A stretch of DNA of 5,604 nt. It comes from an uncultured Lachnospiraceae bacterium (GTDB taxonomy: Bacteria; Bacillota; Clostridia; Lachnospirales; Lachnospiraceae). Under the pieces are notes generated by a model that was not told the origin of the DNA, did not search any database, and saw nothing but the letters and a program-made list of their open reading frames with translations. Position numbers and translations under genes: made by a program. Position 1 is the stretch's first letter, and each line of letters starts with the position of its first letter. Positions 1-3,651 of this stretch are shown here, piece by piece. The stretch lies in NCBI GenBank assembly GCA_900313435.1, contig OMRF01000354.1:1-5604 (forward strand), read 5' to 3'.

Positions 1-551
1 AGGACAAAGACCGTTATAATACGGTCTACGCGAAATTCGACGGAAGCGCTGCAGCGCCTACGGCAGGACTTCATTTCACGGAAGATATCCTGTCAGACAT
101 CAGAAAGAAGGGCGTTGACGTCGCTGAAGTCACGCTGTCTGTAGGACTCGGCACCTTTCGGCCGGTGAAGTGCGAAAGGGTTGAGGAGCACCATATGCAC
201 TCAGAAAGCTTTGTTGTTTCAGAGACAGCAGCAAAGCTCATCAATTCCGCAAAGGAAAGAGGAGACCGTGTGATATGTGTCGGTACCACCTCGCTTCGTA
301 CTTTAGAAGCCGCTTCGGATGAGAACGGCCGTCTTTCTGCCTGCGATGGCGATACCGATATCTTCATCTATCCCGGTTACAGCTTCAAGGTCTGTGACTG
401 CCTTATCACGAATTTCCATCTCCCGAAATCGACACTCCTGATGCTGGTGTCGGCACTGGCAGGAAGTGATAATATAAAAAAGGCTTATGAAGAGGCAGTG
501 AAGGAGAAATACAGATTCTTCTCCTTCGGGGATGCCATGTTCATACATTGA
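1..551 (+). CDS. queA: QueA, S-adenosylmethionine:tRNA ribosyltransferase-isomerase, C-terminal part (5' truncated by window edge)
   Basis: QueA transfers and isomerises the ribosyl moiety of S-adenosylmethionine onto the 7-aminomethyl-7-deazaguanine at the wobble position of GUN-anticodon tRNAs, giving epoxyqueuosine. It is cytoplasmic. The reading frame is open from base 3, about 182 codons before the TGA at 549-551, roughly the C-terminal half of a family usually about 340 residues long. Family motifs seen in order are RYNTVYAK near the left edge, GSAAAPTAGLHFT, VGLGTFRPV, HHMHSE, GTTSLRTLEA, IYPGYSFK, LITNFHLPKSTLLMLVSA, and the C-terminal YRFFSFGDAM. The ATG at 195 lies inside the MHSE motif and the alternative GTG at 165 lies inside the FRPV motif, so neither is the real start; the gene continues upstream of the window. 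lgt follows after 18 nt, suggesting co-transcription. I see no frameshift or lost motif. Confidence 0.97.
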   Translation, partial: DKDRYNTVYAKFDGSAAAPTAGLHFTEDILSDIRKKGVDVAEVTLSVGLGTFRPVKCERVEEHHMHSESFVVSETAAKLINSAKERGDRVICVGTTSLRTLEAASDENGRLSACDGDTDIFIYPGYSFKVCDCLITNFHLPKSTLLMLVSALAGSDNIKKAYEEAVKEKYRFFSFGDAMFIH

Positions 552-569
552 TCAAAAGAGGATTTTATC

Positions 570-1538
570 ATGACAGTAGACAGCATTTCGTTTCCGAATC
601 TCCACATTACCTTTCCCTATGTTCCGAAGACCATAACCGTATTTGGCTTTGATATAGCCATCTATGGCATCATCATGGCTAGTGGAATGATACTTGCCGG
701 GATATTTGTTCTCTTTGAGGCAAAGCGGCTGAAATTAAAGCAGGATGATTATCTCGATCTCATCATATGGGGCCTGATTGGCGGTATTGTCGGCGCGAGG
801 CTTTATTATGTTGCATTTTCGTGGGATGACTACAAGGACAATCTCCTTCAGATATTCAATCTCAGAGCCGGAGGATTGGCGATATACGGCGCGGTGATAG
901 GCGGAGTGCTGGCGGGCTTCATTGTCTGCAAGGTTCGCAAAATGAGCTTCTTCGGCTCCGCGGATATGGCCGCCTTCGGACTTCTGATAGGACAGGTCCT
1001 CGGAAGGTGGGGAAATTTCTGCAACAGGGAGGCCTTTGGAACCTATACGAACGGCCCCTTTGCGATGCTGATCCCCATAGATATGGTGAACCGTACACAG
1101 GATATCACGGATGAGATGTTCCAGAATGTGGTGACAGTGGACGGGATAAGCTGTATCAGCGTGCATCCCACTTTTCTGTATGAGTCTCTATGGAACCTCG
1201 GCATCCTCATCTTTCTTCTTCTCTACAGATACAGAAAGAAGTTCAACGGAGAACTGTTCTTCCTCTATCTCGGACTATATGGAGCCGGGAGAGCGTGGAT
1301 AGAAGGGCTCCGCACCGATCCTCTCCTGATCGGGAACACCAATATCCGCGTTTCCCAGGTCCTTGCCCTTCTGCTTGTGTTCGGAAGTGCTGTCTTCCTT
1401 GCCTTTAACTACACGAAGATAATTAGAAAGAAGATGGAGCCGCTTCCGCCGACCACCACTCTCAGAAAAATGAAACAAATGGAAAAAGAAAATATTGTGA
1501 AAGATGCACAAGAAAATGACAAAGACACAACACCTTGA
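570..1538 (+). CDS. lgt: Lgt, phosphatidylglycerol--prolipoprotein diacylglyceryl transferase
   Basis: Lgt is a polytopic membrane enzyme that moves diacylglycerol from phosphatidylglycerol to the lipobox cysteine of prolipoproteins, the first step of lipoprotein maturation. The protein has 322 residues. The Lgt signature is clear: GRWGNFCNREAFG at about 145-157. Other family blocks are the first transmembrane segment (about 24-50), GARLYY (75-80), GGLAIYGAVIGG (101-112), HPTFLYE (199-205) and GRAWIEGLRTDPL (240-252). Several hydrophobic helices (about 24-50, 63-82, 103-121, 206-221, 227-246, 262-280) fit the known seven-helix fold. The start is supported by AAGAGGA at 556-562, 7 nt before the ATG. 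Residue 106 is Tyr where the Escherichia coli enzyme has a functionally important His in the equivalent GGxxxHG loop. A hydrophilic tail of about 40 residues follows the last helix. A strong terminator lies 36 nt downstream. Confidence 0.97.
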   Translation: MTVDSISFPNLHITFPYVPKTITVFGFDIAIYGIIMASGMILAGIFVLFEAKRLKLKQDDYLDLIIWGLIGGIVGARLYYVAFSWDDYKDNLLQIFNLRAGGLAIYGAVIGGVLAGFIVCKVRKMSFFGSADMAAFGLLIGQVLGRWGNFCNREAFGTYTNGPFAMLIPIDMVNRTQDITDEMFQNVVTVDGISCISVHPTFLYESLWNLGILIFLLLYRYRKKFNGELFFLYLGLYGAGRAWIEGLRTDPLLIGNTNIRVSQVLALLLVFGSAVFLAFNYTKIIRKKMEPLPPTTTLRKMKQMEKENIVKDAQENDKDTTP

Positions 1539-1574
1539 TGTCTCAATAGAATAAACCACCATATATTGTTTGGG

Positions 1575-1618
1575 AAGGCTCTCCACCGTGCTTGATGCGC
1601 TGGAGAGCCTTTATTTTT
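1575..1618 (+). terminator. Rho-independent terminator after lgt
   Basis: A perfect 11-bp stem, AAGGCTCTCCA at 1575-1585 with TGGAGAGCCTT at 1601-1611, encloses a 15-nt loop. Within the loop GTGC (1588-1591) can also pair with GCGC (1597-1600). The stem is followed at once by a T-rich tract (TTATTTTT, 1611-1618). It lies 36 nt after the lgt stop and before the mraZ promoter, so it separates the queA-lgt transcript from the dcw operon. The upstream flank lacks the A-run needed for efficient termination on the opposite strand, so I call it unidirectional. Confidence 0.93.
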
Positions 1619-1630
1619 GCCATTTTCTTC

Positions 1631-1659
1631 TTGCTATAAAGGGAACATTGGGGTATAGT
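1631..1659 (+). promoter_or_regulatory. Predicted sigma-A promoter of the mraZ (dcw) operon
   Basis: A -35-like TTGCTA (1631-1636, 4 of 6 to TTGACA) and a -10-like TATAGT (1654-1659, 5 of 6 to TATAAT) are separated by exactly 17 nt. The predicted transcription start is near 1665-1667, giving a leader of about 86 nt before the mraZ start. The site lies directly after the lgt terminator and just upstream of the GTGG repeats, the arrangement expected for an MraZ-autoregulated promoter. Assigned by eye from consensus matches. Confidence 0.7.
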
Positions 1660-1668
1660 ACCAATTGT

Positions 1669-1698
1669 GTGGGGGAAAGTGGAGGATTGTGGTAGATT
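1669..1698 (+). promoter_or_regulatory. MraZ operator: three GTGG direct repeats at 10-bp period
   Basis: Three direct repeats begin at 1669, 1679 and 1689: GTGGGGGAAA, GTGGAGGATT and GTGGTAGATT. Each starts with GTGG and the period is exactly 10 bp, one helical turn. Known MraZ operators have the same design: TGGGN repeats at 10-bp period in Escherichia coli and AAAGTG-type repeats at 10-bp period in mollicutes, read by the ring-shaped MraZ multimer. Here they begin a few bases downstream of the predicted transcription start, so bound MraZ would block initiation or promoter clearance. A TTGGGG at 1648-1653 could be a fourth, degenerate copy, but it is one base out of phase. The repeat pattern is seen directly; MraZ binding is inferred from family knowledge and from mraZ being the next gene. 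Confidence 0.8.
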
Positions 1699-1726
1699 TT
1701 CCCATCAGCCTCTCCCTTTTTAAAAC

Positions 1727-1751
1727 AAGCTTCGGAAAGGAGGATAAGCTT
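1727..1751 (+). promoter_or_regulatory. mraZ ribosome binding site within a possible hairpin loop
   Basis: AAAGGAGG at 1736-1743 is a near-perfect Shine-Dalgarno sequence, 8 nt before a TTG at 1752. It fixes the mraZ start there and not at the in-frame TTG at 1665. The Shine-Dalgarno is flanked by two copies of the palindrome AAGCTT (1727-1732 and 1746-1751), which can pair as a 6-bp stem with a 13-nt loop holding the Shine-Dalgarno, and the start codon directly follows the stem. The ribosome binding site is secure; a functional role for the hairpin is speculative. Confidence 0.8.
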
Positions 1752-2183
1752 TTGTTCACTGGTCAGTACGTGCACTCGATCGATGAAAAAGGAAGGCTTA
1801 TCGTTCCTGCAAAGCTTAGAAGCGAGCTTGGAGAAAGCTTCTACGTCACAAGGGGGCTTGATAACTGCATATTCTGCTACTCCAGAAGCGAATGGGAGAG
1901 CATAGTGGAAAAGTTCAAGGAGGCAAATCTTACTTCCGAGAGCGGAAGAAGGTTTTCAAGATTCTTCTTTGGCAGCGCCTCCCTTACCGAAAGTGACAAA
2001 CAGGGCAGGATCCTGATCCCTCAGCCCCTCAAAGAATGGGCGGGACTTAAAAAAGATGTGGTCTCCGCAGGGATACTGAACCGCGTCGAGATATGGGATA
2101 AGGACAGCTGGGATAAGAACAATGATTTCGGCGATATGAACGGTATAGCCGAGCAGATGGCCTCTCTAGGAGTGGCGATATGA
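1752..2183 (+). CDS. mraZ: MraZ, dcw operon transcriptional regulator
   Basis: MraZ is a DNA-binding protein of the SpoVT/AbrB-like double-psi-barrel type that forms a ring-shaped multimer and represses its own dcw operon. The protein has 143 residues, the usual family length. It has the expected internal duplication: first half VHSIDEKGRLIVPAKLR (residues 7-23) and second half SDKQGRILIPQPLKEWA (81-97). Each carries the DxxGR signature (D11-R15, D82-R86). I chose the TTG at 1752 because it gives the family N-terminus MFTGQYVHSID and has AAAGGAGG 8 nt upstream. An open frame reaches back to a TTG at 1665, but its 29 extra residues are unlike MraZ, lack a ribosome binding site and lie over the operator and leader. 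The stop overlaps the rsmH start as ATGA, suggesting translational coupling. Confidence 0.96.
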   Translation: MFTGQYVHSIDEKGRLIVPAKLRSELGESFYVTRGLDNCIFCYSRSEWESIVEKFKEANLTSESGRRFSRFFFGSASLTESDKQGRILIPQPLKEWAGLKKDVVSAGILNRVEIWDKDSWDKNNDFGDMNGIAEQMASLGVAI

Positions 2184-3139
2184 CGGAGGAAAGAGAGGAT
2201 TCTTTTTCCCACGTTCCGGTCCTTCTAAATGAGGTGATCGAAGAACTGAACATCAAAAGCGACGGGATCTATCTGGACGGAACACTCGGGGGCGGCGGAC
2301 ATTCGTTTGAGATCGCAAAAAGGCTCAAAGAGGGCGGGAGACTGATAGGTCTGGATCGGGATGATGAAGCGATAAGAGCTGCAAAAGAAAAACTTTCCGG
2401 CTTTTCAGATCTTATAACGATAGTACGCGAGAACTATGGAAGCATAAAGCGTGTAGCAAGGGAACTTTCGATCGAAGCGTTTGACGGGATACTGCTGGAT
2501 CTCGGAGTTTCATCCCATCAGCTTGATGAAAACAGCAGGGGCTTTTCTTATTCGGATGACAACTCGCCGCTTGACATGAGAATGGACAGGAGAGACGAAA
2601 AGACAGCGGAGGATATACTGAACTCTTATCCAGAGGAAGACCTTGAAAGAGTTATAAGGCTTTACGGCGAGGAAAAGTTTTCCCGTCAGATCGCGGCAAA
2701 CATAGTAAAGACGAGGGAAAAGGAAAGGCTGAAAACCTCCGGACAGCTCAATGATATCATCAGGAAAAGCATCCCGGAGAAGTTCAGAAGGACCGGAGGA
2801 AATCCTTCAAAGAGGACGTTTCAGGCGCTTCGGATAGAGGTAAATGACGAGCTTTCGGTTCTTGAAGACAGTATTGAAGATATGGTAGACCTCCTTTCCG
2901 ACAAAGGGAGACTTTGCATAATAACCTTCCATTCGCTGGAGGACAGGATAGTGAAGGAAGGGTTCAAAAAGAATGAGGATCCGTGTATCTGTCCTCCGGA
3001 TTTTCCGGTCTGCGTCTGCGGAAGGAGATCCAAAGGAAAGGTACTCACAAGAAAGGCGATAATTCCCGGCCAGGAAGAACTCGTCTCAAACAAAAGAGCA
3101 AAGAGTGCGCGTCTTCGGGTTTTTGAGAGAAGACTGTAG
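2180..3139 (+). CDS. rsmH: RsmH (MraW), 16S rRNA cytosine-1402 N4-methyltransferase
   Basis: RsmH uses S-adenosylmethionine to methylate N4 of C1402 in the 16S rRNA decoding site; it is cytoplasmic and a standard member of dcw clusters. The 319-residue product is of normal family length. Visible blocks are HVPVLLNEV (11-19), the SAM-binding loop YLDGTLGGGGHS (31-42), the acidic motif LIGLDRD (55-61), FDGILLDLGVSSHQLD (101-116), GFSYSDDNSPLDMRMD (121-136), FQALRIEVNDEL (214-225), ITFHSLEDRIVK (248-259) and the basic C-terminus NKRAKSARLRVFER. A cysteine pair of pairs, CICPP...CVC (269, 271, 278, 280), lies before the C-terminal block. The ATG overlaps the mraZ stop by 4 nt, and AGGAG at 2168-2172 within mraZ is 7 nt upstream, so this start is well supported. 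No sign of damage. Confidence 0.97.
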   Translation: MTEEREDSFSHVPVLLNEVIEELNIKSDGIYLDGTLGGGGHSFEIAKRLKEGGRLIGLDRDDEAIRAAKEKLSGFSDLITIVRENYGSIKRVARELSIEAFDGILLDLGVSSHQLDENSRGFSYSDDNSPLDMRMDRRDEKTAEDILNSYPEEDLERVIRLYGEEKFSRQIAANIVKTREKERLKTSGQLNDIIRKSIPEKFRRTGGNPSKRTFQALRIEVNDELSVLEDSIEDMVDLLSDKGRLCIITFHSLEDRIVKEGFKKNEDPCICPPDFPVCVCGRRSKGKVLTRKAIIPGQEELVSNKRAKSARLRVFERRL

Positions 3140-3166
3140 CAAAAGAAGATCTTTGCATGGCGATCA

Positions 3167-3174
3167 AAAGGTGG
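3167..3174 (+). promoter_or_regulatory. Ribosome binding site deciding the ftsL-like start
   Basis: AAAGGTGG, one mismatch from AAAGGAGG, ends 6 nt before the ATG at 3181. The upstream in-frame ATG at 3157 has only a weak purine stretch before it. The site therefore favours initiation at 3181 (or the adjacent GTG at 3178) and removes 8 residues from the longest open frame. Confidence 0.65.
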
Positions 3175-3180
3175 TGTGTG

Positions 3181-3651
3181 ATGCAGGAATACAGCGCGTA
3201 TTATTATGAAGAGGGATCTCTTGCGCGTAAGGTTGAGATCTCTGAAGCTCCCTCCCGTGAAGAAAGATTAAGGGAAAGGGAAAGACAGGAAAGGGAAAAG
3301 CGGCAAAGGATCGCAAAGAACAGGAAAAGGCAGCTTAAAGCCTTAAGGAGACAGGCACTTATCTTTTCAGTTGCCGTGGTCATGATCGCCGGAGTCTTTG
3401 CCAGCTACGTGCATCTCCAGACCAGTATCGGAAAGAGCAGGAGCAACATCAACAATCTGAAGGAGCAGATCACTGTACTGAAGGCTGACAACAGCGCGAT
3501 GAAAAACAGGATAGCGACTTCCCTGAACTTAAACTCCATCAAGGAAAAGGCTATGACTCAGCTCGGGATGGTTTATGCTGACACCGACCAGATAGTGTAT
3601 TATAATATGCCGGACGATGATTATATGAATCAGATTGAGCCGGTAAAGTGA
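3181..3651 (+). CDS. ftsL: FtsL/DivIC-like single-pass coiled-coil cell-division protein
   Basis: The predicted role is an FtsL-type divisome protein, a small bitopic membrane protein that pairs through its extracytoplasmic coiled coil with DivIC/FtsB and helps activate septal peptidoglycan synthesis. From the ATG at 3181 the product has 156 residues: an N-terminal cytoplasmic region of about 58, whose residues 25-57 are very rich in Arg, Lys and Glu (REERLRERERQ...); one transmembrane segment at about 59-78; a heptad-like stretch at about 83-112; and a tail with AMTQLGMVYADTDQIVYY (124-141), resembling the LGM block typical of FtsL homologues. FtsL sequences diverge strongly, so the name rests on topology, this block and position between rsmH and a division PBP. 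The start was chosen from AAAGGTGG 6 nt upstream; the ATG at 3157 would add 8 residues. The stop overlaps the next gene's GTG. Confidence 0.82.
   Translation: MQEYSAYYYEEGSLARKVEISEAPSREERLRERERQEREKRQRIAKNRKRQLKALRRQALIFSVAVVMIAGVFASYVHLQTSIGKSRSNINNLKEQITVLKADNSAMKNRIATSLNLNSIKEKAMTQLGMVYADTDQIVYYNMPDDDYMNQIEPVK

Noticed and set aside
735..1166. Long minus-strand open frame (143 codons) opposite lgt
   Set aside because: It is fully antisense to a well-supported lgt, shows no recognisable motif and is a by-product of codon bias in the real gene.
1190..1408. Plus-strand 72-codon open frame inside lgt
   Set aside because: It is out of frame within lgt, has a Pro/Arg/Ser-rich composition typical of shifted frames and lacks a ribosome binding site.
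1652..1662. GGTA-TAG-TACC inverted repeat overlapping the -10 element, considered as an operator
   Set aside because: Four-base arms around a 3-base centre are expected by chance, and the 10-bp GTGG repeats explain regulation better.
1539..1751. Lgt-mraZ intergenic region checked for riboswitch, small RNA or tRNA
   Set aside because: It is accounted for by the terminator, promoter, operator and ribosome binding site; I see no cloverleaf, conserved riboswitch core or second terminator.
3139..3156. GCAAA / TTTGC inverted repeat between rsmH and the ftsL-like gene, considered as a terminator or attenuator
   Set aside because: Only a 5-bp AT-rich stem with no following T-run, in the middle of an operon; it is too weak to call.
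3157..3180. ATG at 3157 as start of the ftsL-like gene
   Set aside because: No good Shine-Dalgarno lies upstream, while the ATG at 3181 has AAAGGTGG at 6 nt spacing; the 8 added residues show no recognisable feature.
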